A stretch of 44,238 nucleotides of DNA, from positions 1-44,238 of IMG/VR virus record IMGVR_UViG_3300040815_000700, one strand, 5' to 3'. This document shows, piece by piece, positions 38,900 to 44,238 of the stretch. Source of the DNA: a virus. Below the pieces are notes generated by a model. It saw only the letters and a list, made by a program, of their open reading frames with translations. It searched no databases and was not told the DNA's origin. Both the position numbers and the translations under genes were made by a program. Every line of letters begins with the position of its first letter. Position 1 is the first letter of the stretch.

Positions 38900-39872
38900 T
38901 AGCTTGTAAAAATCGAACATAAGGTGGGCTAAACTCAGGGTTCCACTTTATCATTTCTTTTACCATATCTGGAACATGACTAGAATCACTTGCTAATACC
39001 TTTGCTCGTTGATAATTATATTCTAACTTAGGCATTATCTTTTGATTCAATGCTTCGTAGTCTTTTCCTATAATAGACTCAACTTGATCAATGATCATTA
39101 GCCCTCGTTCAATTGAATCTTCTACTTCATCAAAAGAATAATCAAATATCTCGTCGTATCTTTTAAAACCAAGTTTATCCATATCTTTGTATATACCAGC
39201 TGCTGCCATAGTTAAGAACGGACGCTTATATATAATTTGTTGAAATGTTTTTTCTGTAAGGAAAGGAACATCAGCTTGTGATTCAGCAATTAGATTCATA
39301 AATGTGCTGTTGAGTGCGCTGTGCATAAATGTTGAATATTTAAAACTGTCGACACTATCACTATTCCAATTAGGTTCTATTTTTAAAAGTTCAGGCTTCC
39401 ATGCTTTCCAATCCCAATCTACATTAGGATAATGCCAAGTTATAACTGCATGTTTGTGCATTCTGCGTCTTACTAACTCATCCATTATCATACATCTATG
39501 TATATGCGGTTGGCTATTTAAACTCATAAAGGCTTTTGTTATTTTCCCTTGTCTCGGAAATTCTGCATATTGTGTTTGATCTACTGTTGCACTTATCCAA
39601 AAAGTAGGCCAATGTATTATATTTGCTCCGTCAGGACATCTTTCAGTTTGTTGTTTACATCCACGTTGTGTACCAAACAACATATTGAGCTCTCTTGAGT
39701 GTGCTTGTACTTGAAGGTTTTTCCAACGGGCTTCTTTTTGCCAGTTGTGCGCCCATTCTTCTGGAGCAAACCAATCTACTATGTCAGGTGACCTATCTCC
39801 AATTTCTTTATAAATTCCTGCAAATCTACCTTGAACATGTGACGGCCATTGTTTATATCGGTAATGTCTCAT
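38892..39872 (-). CDS. Glycosyltransferase-like protein
   Basis: I chose the ATG at 39872, which overlaps the HNH TGA (ATGA), giving 326 residues. The C-terminal half has FMNLIAESQADVPFLTEKTF and RPFLTMAAAGIYKDMDKLGF, the segment found in marine T4-like phage proteins labelled glycosyltransferase, with an acidic FLTEKTF motif. The N-terminus (MRHYRYKQWPSHVQGRFAGI) is rich in Trp and His, different from most relatives. Possible role: glycosylating host surface or virion proteins. Converges on ybaN with overlapping stops. Confidence 0.55.
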   Translation of the reverse strand: MRHYRYKQWPSHVQGRFAGIYKEIGDRSPDIVDWFAPEEWAHNWQKEARWKNLQVQAHSRELNMLFGTQRGCKQQTERCPDGANIIHWPTFWISATVDQTQYAEFPRQGKITKAFMSLNSQPHIHRCMIMDELVRRRMHKHAVITWHYPNVDWDWKAWKPELLKIEPNWNSDSVDSFKYSTFMHSALNSTFMNLIAESQADVPFLTEKTFQQIIYKRPFLTMAAAGIYKDMDKLGFKRYDEIFDYSFDEVEDSIERGLMIIDQVESIIGKDYEALNQKIMPKLEYNYQRAKVLASDSSHVPDMVKEMIKWNPEFSPPYVRFLQATT

Positions 39873-40378
39873 TTTAAAAATGTTTCCCAACTTGGATGCT
39901 TGTTTTCAAAGCCTATCAGCTTACGATTGTTTGCAAGCTCGTAGTAAGATGGCTGGTAAGGTGCTGTCTTTGGTTTAATTAGTTTGCTACCTTTTGTGCT
40001 GTTGCATGGATTACAAGCACTCACAATATTCTCCCAAGATGTCTTGCCGCCACGGCTAATGGGTATTACGTGGTCTAGTGTTAAATCTTGTTTGGAAAAA
40101 GTGTTTGAGCAATATTGGCAGACAAATTTGTCTCTTAGGTGGCAGTTGTATTTAGAAAAGCGAGGTGTACTCCGCCGTCGATACATTTGCTTTAGCATAA
40201 TGATTGCTGGTACTCTAGTTTCCCAGCTTGCACTACTTACAATCCAATCATCATACCATTCAAGCACATTGACTTTGTCAAGCCACATATATGTGATTGC
40301 TTCTTTCCATTGAATAGTACTGGGAGGTAGTAGTGATACTGGTTGTCCGTCTGCGTTAAGTACAAGTGTGTCTGCCAC
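39869..40378 (-). CDS. HNH endonuclease, GTG start
   Basis: 169 residues. C-Q-Y-C (87-90), LDHVIPISRGG (H103), W-E-N-I (N117) and C-N-P-C-N (122-126) form a zinc-supported HNH domain of the type with C-x-x-C pairs. The N-terminal ~80 residues (LNADGQPVSLLPPSTIQWKE) resemble a leading domain seen in stand-alone phage HNH proteins. GTG start with AGGAT about ten bases upstream. It could be a homing-type or DNA-processing nuclease; no intron is visible. Confidence 0.85.
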   Translation of the reverse strand: MADTLVLNADGQPVSLLPPSTIQWKEAITYMWLDKVNVLEWYDDWIVSSASWETRVPAIIMLKQMYRRRSTPRFSKYNCHLRDKFVCQYCSNTFSKQDLTLDHVIPISRGGKTSWENIVSACNPCNSTKGSKLIKPKTAPYQPSYYELANNRKLIGFENKHPSWETFLK

Positions 40379-40407
40379 GTTAGAGATATCCTATGTTATA
40401 TTAATAT

Positions 40408-40632
40408 TTATAACTGTTTAGAATCAGTAGCTATGCAGATGGCTTGTTTGTTTGGACCATAGTATCCATTACCTAGTCCAACTTGATCACTAAGTCTTTC
40501 TCTTGCTTCAAAGCACTCGGTCATAGAATCAAATGTAACTCTTGGACCCATAGGATTGATTGCATATGGCTCTAAGCTATTAACATCTCCTACAACAAAC
40601 GGTTGTATTACGATATAAACTAGTACCCACAT
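40408..40632 (-). CDS. Small protein with hydrophobic N-terminus
   Basis: 74 residues, starting in a TAATG overlap with the gene before it. MWVLVYIVIQPFVVGDVN suggests a signal or anchor, and VTFDSMTECFEARERLSDQV plus CIATD give two cysteines that may pair. Likely periplasmic or membrane-bound. Function unknown. Confidence 0.6.
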   Translation of the reverse strand: MWVLVYIVIQPFVVGDVNSLEPYAINPMGPRVTFDSMTECFEARERLSDQVGLGNGYYGPNKQAICIATDSKQL

Positions 40633-40991
40633 TAGCCTGGTGTCTTTTGACCAATAGGTCCTGAGTAGGGTTCAAATTTTCTACCGTTTGCTACCATGCA
40701 GGCTGTGCCGTCTTCATATAAGCTGACTAGGCTCCATGTGCCCGAGTCTTGATTAACAAAAAACATCATTGAGCTTCTGTATGGTTGGCCGTTTTGTGCT
40801 GAAAATTGTAGTCCTTCGCCCTGAAACAATGGCTGTTCGCCGTACTTGTTCATCACAAGATCGCTCATCGTCACCACAGGATCACACGCCTGTGTTGTTA
40901 TAAATCTTTTACCTTGATTTTGTTCTTGAGCGAGTGCTGTAGTAGCAAGAAGTGAGATACCAACTGCAAACGCCAGTAGTAATCTGGACAT
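40632..40991 (-). CDS. Secreted hypothetical protein
   Basis: 119 residues. MSRLLLAFAVGISLLATTALAQ is a clear Sec signal peptide with A-L-A. The mature part contains ITTQACDPVVTMSDLVMNKY, QFSAQNGQPYRSSMMFFVNQ and YEDGTACMVANGRKFEPYSG, with two cysteines. Similar secreted proteins are seen in marine phages and alphaproteobacteria, as far as I recall. AAAGGAGAA precedes the ATG, after a late box at about 41005-41013. Expected in the periplasm. Confidence 0.75.
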   Translation of the reverse strand: MSRLLLAFAVGISLLATTALAQEQNQGKRFITTQACDPVVTMSDLVMNKYGEQPLFQGEGLQFSAQNGQPYRSSMMFFVNQDSGTWSLVSLYEDGTACMVANGRKFEPYSGPIGQKTPG

Positions 40992-41022
40992 ATGCCTTCT
41001 CCTTTGTATAGAGTATTTATAG

Positions 41023-41556
41023 CTAAAAAAAGGTTTTAACTTGATCTTGACTTATTTCAGCTACTGCTTTGTTCCATAAGTCGTTTGAGTTTGATTCAAT
41101 AAGACTACGTGTAGGATGTGGCAGTACTAACCATTCGGGTTTGCGTCTGCGTACTTCATGTTCTAGTTCATTTGGTGACCAACCCGAGCAACCAATAAAC
41201 AGTTTATGCCAATCAGGAAAGTCTCCCATTGCCATTTTATCTATCATAAGTTCGTCTGAGCTTATACTTAGATCATTGTTAACTTGGAGTGTATTGCGGC
41301 TGTACCAATTGTCTGAATGCAACATTACCATTGCATTTCTATTATACTGCCCGCCGTTATAGATTTTTTGATTCCATCCCCATTCTGTATTGTTTTCACG
41401 CATTACAGTTTTCATTGTTTCAGTACTGGGTTTGTTTAGAATTAGTCCTACTGTACTGTGTTCTGTGCTTTCAGTAATATAAACAACAGTTTCAGCAAAT
41501 TCATATTTTGCATGAACTGGATGGGCTACGAGAAGGCTACCGGTAATCAACTGCAA
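41023..41556 (-). CDS. YqgE/AlgH family protein, TTG start
   Basis: 177 residues with a TTG start (GGAG upstream). GSLLVAHPVHAKYEFAETVV, YITESTEHSTVGLILNKPS and NGGQYNRNAMVMLHS are hallmarks of the UPF0301 (YqgE/AlgH) family, and FIGCSGWSPNELEHEVRRRK matches the conserved GYAGWGPGQLExE region with Ser/Cys changes. The family's biochemical role is not settled; in Pseudomonas AlgH affects alginate regulation. Cytoplasmic. A phage copy could modulate host transcription or redox state, which is speculative. Confidence 0.85.
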   Translation of the reverse strand: MQLITGSLLVAHPVHAKYEFAETVVYITESTEHSTVGLILNKPSTETMKTVMRENNTEWGWNQKIYNGGQYNRNAMVMLHSDNWYSRNTLQVNNDLSISSDELMIDKMAMGDFPDWHKLFIGCSGWSPNELEHEVRRRKPEWLVLPHPTRSLIESNSNDLWNKAVAEISQDQVKTFF

Positions 41557-41560
41557 TCTG

Positions 41561-41815
41561 TTAACTCCAATCCGGTAATGGGCCGCCGTACTTCTTGCCC
41601 TTGATCTTCTTGCCGCCGACTTTTACTCTACTGCTCTTAGACTTTCCTAGTTTATGACTTTTGCCGCCTTCACGCCTGCGATAGCCTTGCGACTTGCATG
41701 AAGCGAGTGCGCTGGCGCCCAGAGCCGAGTTTGGCTTTGAGCTTTTACACAGGCTGCGACTTGCTGCCCAATCTTCTAGGTCTTGTTCACTGGTAAGGAC
41801 TTCGTCTATTCTCAT
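41561..41815 (-). CDS. Basic tag-bearing protein, leaderless start predicted
   Basis: 84 residues starting MRIDEVLTSEQDLEDWAASR, the shared M-x-I-x-E tag. The middle has CKSQGYRRREGGKSHKLGKS and the end KVGGKKIKGKKYGGPLPDWS, a tail I recall from marine T4-like phages. Very basic; probable internal or DNA-binding virion protein. CTAAATA ends five bases before the ATG and there is no Shine-Dalgarno site. Confidence 0.7.
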   Translation of the reverse strand: MRIDEVLTSEQDLEDWAASRSLCKSSKPNSALGASALASCKSQGYRRREGGKSHKLGKSKSSRVKVGGKKIKGKKYGGPLPDWS

Positions 41816-41820
41816 AAAAG

Positions 41821-41827
41821 TATTTAG
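41821..41827 (-). promoter_or_regulatory. Late element five bases before the ATG at 41815
   Basis: Minus strand CTAAATA, then CTTTT, then ATG. Confidence 0.6.
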
Positions 41828-41828
41828 T

Positions 41829-42050
41829 CTAGCGATAACGGTCAGCTGGATTTTCTAGCTGTAGTTCATCTGAGCCGCTGAATAGACTAAATGTAAGAGC
41901 CTTCCTAGGACCCTTGGTTGTGTTGATCGCAATCTCCCCACTCTTTTCATGGAATTCTATTTTTGTGATTTGTGCTTGCTCACGATTTTTCCCTACTAGG
42001 ATAGTTTGGCCTAACTCAAGGTTAAGGCTAATGTTTTTTAGTGTACTCAT
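41829..42050 (-). CDS. Small beta-rich protein
   Basis: I chose the ATG at 42050 (MSTLKNISLNLELGQTILVG), because GGAGATC precedes it. The product is 73 residues with alternating strands (AQITKIEFHEKSGEIAINTT), probably a small beta barrel like a translation- or DNA-binding fold. Function unknown. Confidence 0.65.
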   Translation of the reverse strand: MSTLKNISLNLELGQTILVGKNREQAQITKIEFHEKSGEIAINTTKGPRKALTFSLFSGSDELQLENPADRYR

Positions 42051-42134
42051 GGGAGATCTCCTGTTGATTAACAAAAATATTTATCATGTGTTGTTCGGTG
42101 ATAAGTATTAGCACATAAAGAGGAATATACCTAC

Positions 42135-42425
42135 ATGGAATTAGAAAACTGTAAACCTGGAGAGAGTTGGGGATGTCGTTTTAAAACAACAACGTTCCTA
42201 GACACGGACGGCACACCTGTTCGTGCAAAAGATCTACAATTGGGTCAAAGCCATCCAGGCAAACCCGGAGTGTACGAGTCAATCGGTGTTATTCAAATAA
42301 GAGATCTTGAAAACGGCCGAGTAAGACTAGTAGACACAGCTACACAATTTGAATTTGTAGTTGATAGAGAAAATATATGGGACATTGACACAGTGGAGTG
42401 GGTAGATAATGAACAGAAACAATGA
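42135..42425 (+). CDS. Hypothetical 96-residue protein
   Basis: MELENCKPGESWGCRFKTTT with AGAGGAA upstream. Beta-rich throughout (YESIGVIQIRDLENGRVRLV) with an acidic end (IWDIDTVEWVDNEQKQ). It overlaps the next plus-strand gene by 17 bases. The family is not recognised, but similar small Asp/Trp-ended proteins occur in marine T4-like phages. Confidence 0.65.
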   Translation: MELENCKPGESWGCRFKTTTFLDTDGTPVRAKDLQLGQSHPGKPGVYESIGVIQIRDLENGRVRLVDTATQFEFVVDRENIWDIDTVEWVDNEQKQ

Positions 42426-42774
42426 TGACAACTTGCCTGAACTTGATCCAAATGATGTAGAAGGTGTAGTCAAATACGCTGTTGGAGATCTGTTGGACAT
42501 TGCTGCGGGCGTAGCTGAACTACAGGGTACCAAACAGGGTGCTGACGACATATGGGCTATGTGTGATCTAATAGCAGAATACTTTCAAATTGAACGCACC
42601 ATGATGATTCGCAGAGAAGACGAAGAAAGTGGTGAAACCACAGTTGAAAGTGTAACATTTACAGGCACAAATCCTTACGCAGACTACTACACAGATCCTG
42701 ACGAAGTTCCTCAGTTGCCTGGACTAAAGATACGTGTGATTGATGCTGACTCAGACCCAAAAGACTCTAGCTAA
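42409..42774 (+). CDS. Hypothetical acidic 121-residue protein
   Basis: MNRNNDDNLPELDPNDVEGV, then a helical block (LDIAAGVAELQGTKQGADDI, AMCDLIAEYFQIERTMMIR) and an acidic beta end (NPYADYYTDPDEVPQLPG). It converges with the SGNH-like gene, overlapping by eight bases. Function unknown. Confidence 0.65.
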   Translation: MNRNNDDNLPELDPNDVEGVVKYAVGDLLDIAAGVAELQGTKQGADDIWAMCDLIAEYFQIERTMMIRREDEESGETTVESVTFTGTNPYADYYTDPDEVPQLPGLKIRVIDADSDPKDSS

Positions 42775-43588
42775 GCCACGCTGCTAGACCTTGTGACTCT
42801 AGGTAGTTGAGTATTTGTGTGTGTTCTGAATGCGTATAGTGTGAACGCAACTCCCATCCCCCCTTTGGGTTCACACAAACTTGTTCTTGAAAGTCAAACG
42901 CTTCAAATCGAGGGTAACATTCTGAGGTGCGCCATGTTTCAAAAGCTCTAGGCCATTTGAAGCCACTTGTGACCAACAACTTGATGCCACGTGCTGCACA
43001 CTGTGAATTTAGTAGTGCAATCTGTGCCACAGTGTTTTGTAGAGGCTGAGGTGTAGGTGTTAGGTTCATGCTGTACTTGATCCATTCCCAAGGTGCTGAC
43101 TTTTTGGTGTGAACTGAGTTGAAACGTAGGCTTGCTGCTGTGTTGCCCACACACAAGGGCATTTCATCCTCAGGATATTCAATTGCTGTACACCAATCTG
43201 AGTGATCCCAATTGTGACTCACACTCCAACGTCTACTCACATAGTCTCGCTTGTCAAAGTGTCGATCTCCTTTAGTCAAGTGATCAGTGTTGCGCTTGTA
43301 GGTTCTGTTGGGATCTGTTAGAAAGTATACACAGTGTGTGTAGGCTGTTGAGCCCATGAGTTCGCGTGTGACCATGTTGACTGCTGCTGTGTTGTCTGAG
43401 CCTCCCCAACCAACTGAATGACTCTGCACACCACGCAGCTCCGCCCATTGTTCACACCAATGCAGTGTTGACCCATCCCAACGGCGCAGAGGATCATCAT
43501 GTGTGCCTCGAGCAAGTGTGCGTGGATCTGTAGTGCCTCTGGGAAACTCAGCAAATGAATCCCCACCAACTAGTAAACGTAGCTTCAT
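42767..43588 (-). CDS. SGNH-hydrolase-like protein, leaderless start predicted
   Basis: 273 residues. LLVGGDSFAEFPRG is the GDS(F) block with the catalytic Ser at ~11, SVGWGGSDNTAAVNMV gives the Gly and Asn blocks, and SHYTHSEHTQIL near the C-terminus supplies the His. The usual D-x-x-H is altered (T-H-S-E-H), so activity is uncertain. The family includes esterases, acetyl-transfer partners and polysaccharide deacetylases. In phages similar proteins occur near fibre or surface-modification genes. GTAAATA ends five bases before the ATG with no Shine-Dalgarno site. Confidence 0.7.
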   Translation of the reverse strand: MKLRLLVGGDSFAEFPRGTTDPRTLARGTHDDPLRRWDGSTLHWCEQWAELRGVQSHSVGWGGSDNTAAVNMVTRELMGSTAYTHCVYFLTDPNRTYKRNTDHLTKGDRHFDKRDYVSRRWSVSHNWDHSDWCTAIEYPEDEMPLCVGNTAASLRFNSVHTKKSAPWEWIKYSMNLTPTPQPLQNTVAQIALLNSQCAARGIKLLVTSGFKWPRAFETWRTSECYPRFEAFDFQEQVCVNPKGGWELRSHYTHSEHTQILNYLESQGLAAWLS

Positions 43589-43593
43589 GCAGA

Positions 43594-43600
43594 TATTTAC
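43594..43600 (-). promoter_or_regulatory. Late element five bases before the ATG at 43588
   Basis: Minus strand GTAAATA, then TCTGC, then ATG. Confidence 0.55.
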
Positions 43601-43611
43601 CTGCGCGAAGC

Positions 43612-43634
43612 GTTCTAAAAAAATTTTTTAGAAC
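43612..43634. terminator. Perfect A/T-rich palindrome, probable terminator
   Basis: GTTCTAAAAAA/TTTTTTAGAAC pairs over 11 bases around a single base. On the minus strand it follows the stop of the 34-residue gene; T runs exist on both strands. Confidence 0.55.
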
Positions 43635-43732
43635 ACGTAGAGAAATAATCCTATGATGAGTCCAATGTTGAAACCCACTGAACAGTATACCAAAAAGTCT
43701 CGACCAAACGATCGTGTTTGTAGTTGTATCAT
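43628..43732 (-). CDS. 34-residue single-span membrane microprotein
   Basis: ATG at 43732 with GAGGG about eight bases upstream. MIQLQTRSFGRDFLVYCSVG is followed by FNIGLIIGLFLYVF, one likely membrane span. It ends inside the palindromic terminator. Function unknown. Confidence 0.5.
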   Translation of the reverse strand: MIQLQTRSFGRDFLVYCSVGFNIGLIIGLFLYVF

Positions 43733-43788
43733 ACCTTGTGCCCTCGTGCGATGTATGCGTATATACGTGTATTTACACAAAACTCACA

Positions 43789-43795
43789 ATAAATA
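43789..43795 (+). promoter_or_regulatory. Late element five bases before the ATG at 43801
   Basis: Plus strand ATAAATA, then CACAT, then ATG. Confidence 0.6.
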
Positions 43796-43800
43796 CACAT

Positions 43801-44001
43801 ATGCAACTACAGTTAACACTAGATGACGGCGCAAACGCATACACACTACTAGCTGATGGAGTGTGTGTTATACGCTGTTCAAACAAACGTATAGTAGAAC
43901 ACTACTACGAACTGTTTAGTAGAACAGACTATGAGGGCAACTATAGAGTAGAGCCTTTAGCTAGTAGCATACACGTAGGTAGTAACAGTAGTAGAGAGTG
44001 A
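43801..44001 (+). CDS. Hypothetical 66-residue protein, leaderless start predicted
   Basis: I chose the ATG at 43801 (MQLQLTLDDGANAYTLLADG), because an open frame reaching back to 43714 has no start site and covers the late element. The protein has a strand-rich start (YTLLADGVCVIRCSNKRIVE) and a helical end (HYYELFSRTDYEG). Function unknown. Immediately downstream is the repeat cluster. Confidence 0.55.
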   Translation: MQLQLTLDDGANAYTLLADGVCVIRCSNKRIVEHYYELFSRTDYEGNYRVEPLASSIHVGSNSSRE

Positions 44002-44044
44002 CTATACAGTAAGGCCCCGCTGCTAACGTGTGCGTGTAGACTAC

Positions 44045-44236
44045 TGTGAAGAAACCGTACTAATCTCCACACACTGTAAAGAAACTCGTCAAAAGTGTAC
44101 GTACAGAATCTCGTGGTTTCTCAACGGTTTAGAGTCAAAAGTATTTGAACTATGCCTCTCTTCACCTCGAGAACCGTTAAGAAATCGCCTATTATGTTAC
44201 ACCCAAAGTGTTAAGAAATCAATGGTTTCTTTACAC
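44045..44236. repeat. Cluster of six copies of a 12-bp motif YGTNRAGAAAYY
   Basis: Copies on the plus strand start at 44045 (TGTGAAGAAACC), 44075 (TGTAAAGAAACT), 44175 (CGTTAAGAAATC) and 44209 (TGTTAAGAAATC). Copies on the minus strand read CGTTGAGAAACC (about 44115-44126) and TGTAAAGAAACC (about 44225-44236). Six copies in under 200 bases in both orientations, within gene-free DNA, suggest protein binding sites, a replication origin or a regulatory array. The set may continue past the window end. I see no gene in 44002-44238. Confidence 0.65.
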
Positions 44237-44238
44237 CA

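Noticed and set aside
39869-40378. HNH gene as part of an intron or intein
   Set aside because: Neighbouring genes are intact and overlap it by ATGA; no split host gene is seen.
44045-44236. The AAGAAA repeat cluster as a CRISPR array
   Set aside because: Repeats are only 12 bases, irregularly spaced and in both orientations.
1-44238. The window being a bacterial chromosome or host genomic island
   Set aside because: Structural virion genes, phage-type RNR/glutaredoxin order and T4-like late promoter boxes run from end to end, with metabolic genes embedded among them.

Overview
The window looks like part of a T4-like tailed phage (myovirus) genome from a marine environment, read mostly on the minus strand. 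The phage signs are tightly packed, often overlapping genes, tail fibre proteins with an S74 chaperone domain, a beta-helix and GYGITDA-type repeats, baseplate-type M15 peptidases, class Ia ribonucleotide reductase with glutaredoxin, and many TAAATA elements upstream of genes that match the T4 late-promoter type (TATAAATA). The likely host is an alphaproteobacterium (inference). The phage carries a Shemin-pathway 5-aminolevulinate synthase, a circularly permuted two-piece tmRNA and a DUF1127 protein, all typical of that class.

Layout. 1-8.0 kb (minus): small hypotheticals, S74 fibre protein, thermonuclease, secreted barrel-like protein, permuted tmRNA, a QueG-like Fe-S protein next to a 2OG-Fe(II) oxygenase, and a HAD phosphatase. 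8.0-15.2 kb (minus): a PAAR-like/M15 peptidase fusion, a giant 1642-residue repeat protein and a second M15 peptidase. 15.2-18.9 kb (minus): glutaredoxin, NrdB, NrdA. 18.9-23.5 kb (minus): beta-helix fibre, secreted metzincin protease, PD-(D/E)XK nuclease. 23.5-30.9 kb (minus): a block of probable capsid-internal proteins, many sharing an N-terminal MxIxE(I/L/F) tag, including a nucleotidyltransferase and a ligase-like KxDG enzyme. 30.9-33.8 kb (plus): lipase, then an operon of DUF1127 protein, three microproteins and a complete alternative oxidase, then a small unknown gene. 33.9-37.3 kb (minus): tail fibre and small structural proteins. 37.3-38.9 kb (plus): hemA (ALAS) and a YbaN-like membrane protein. 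38.9-43.7 kb: glycosyltransferase-like protein, HNH nuclease, secreted proteins, AlgH/YqgE, SGNH-like protein. 43.8-44.2 kb: a small gene and a cluster of six copies of a 12-bp repeat.

Two promoter classes are visible. Eight sites match GGTTGACA or close variants with exactly 17 bp to a TATAAT-like box; these are probably read by the host sigma70 holoenzyme and precede the tmRNA, nrdB, HAD, nuclease and alternative-oxidase units. The second class is NTAAATA. In six genes, including hemA, it lies only 4-5 nt before the start codon, which predicts leaderless late mRNAs.

The most interesting system is the pair of plus-strand islands inserted among minus-strand structural genes. One carries a ubiquinol alternative oxidase with host-like regulatory microproteins. 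The other carries ALA synthase and an inner-membrane protein. Together they suggest the phage rewires host respiration and haem supply during infection, in parallel with the plastoquinol oxidase and bilin genes of cyanophages. All functions are inferred from sequence only.
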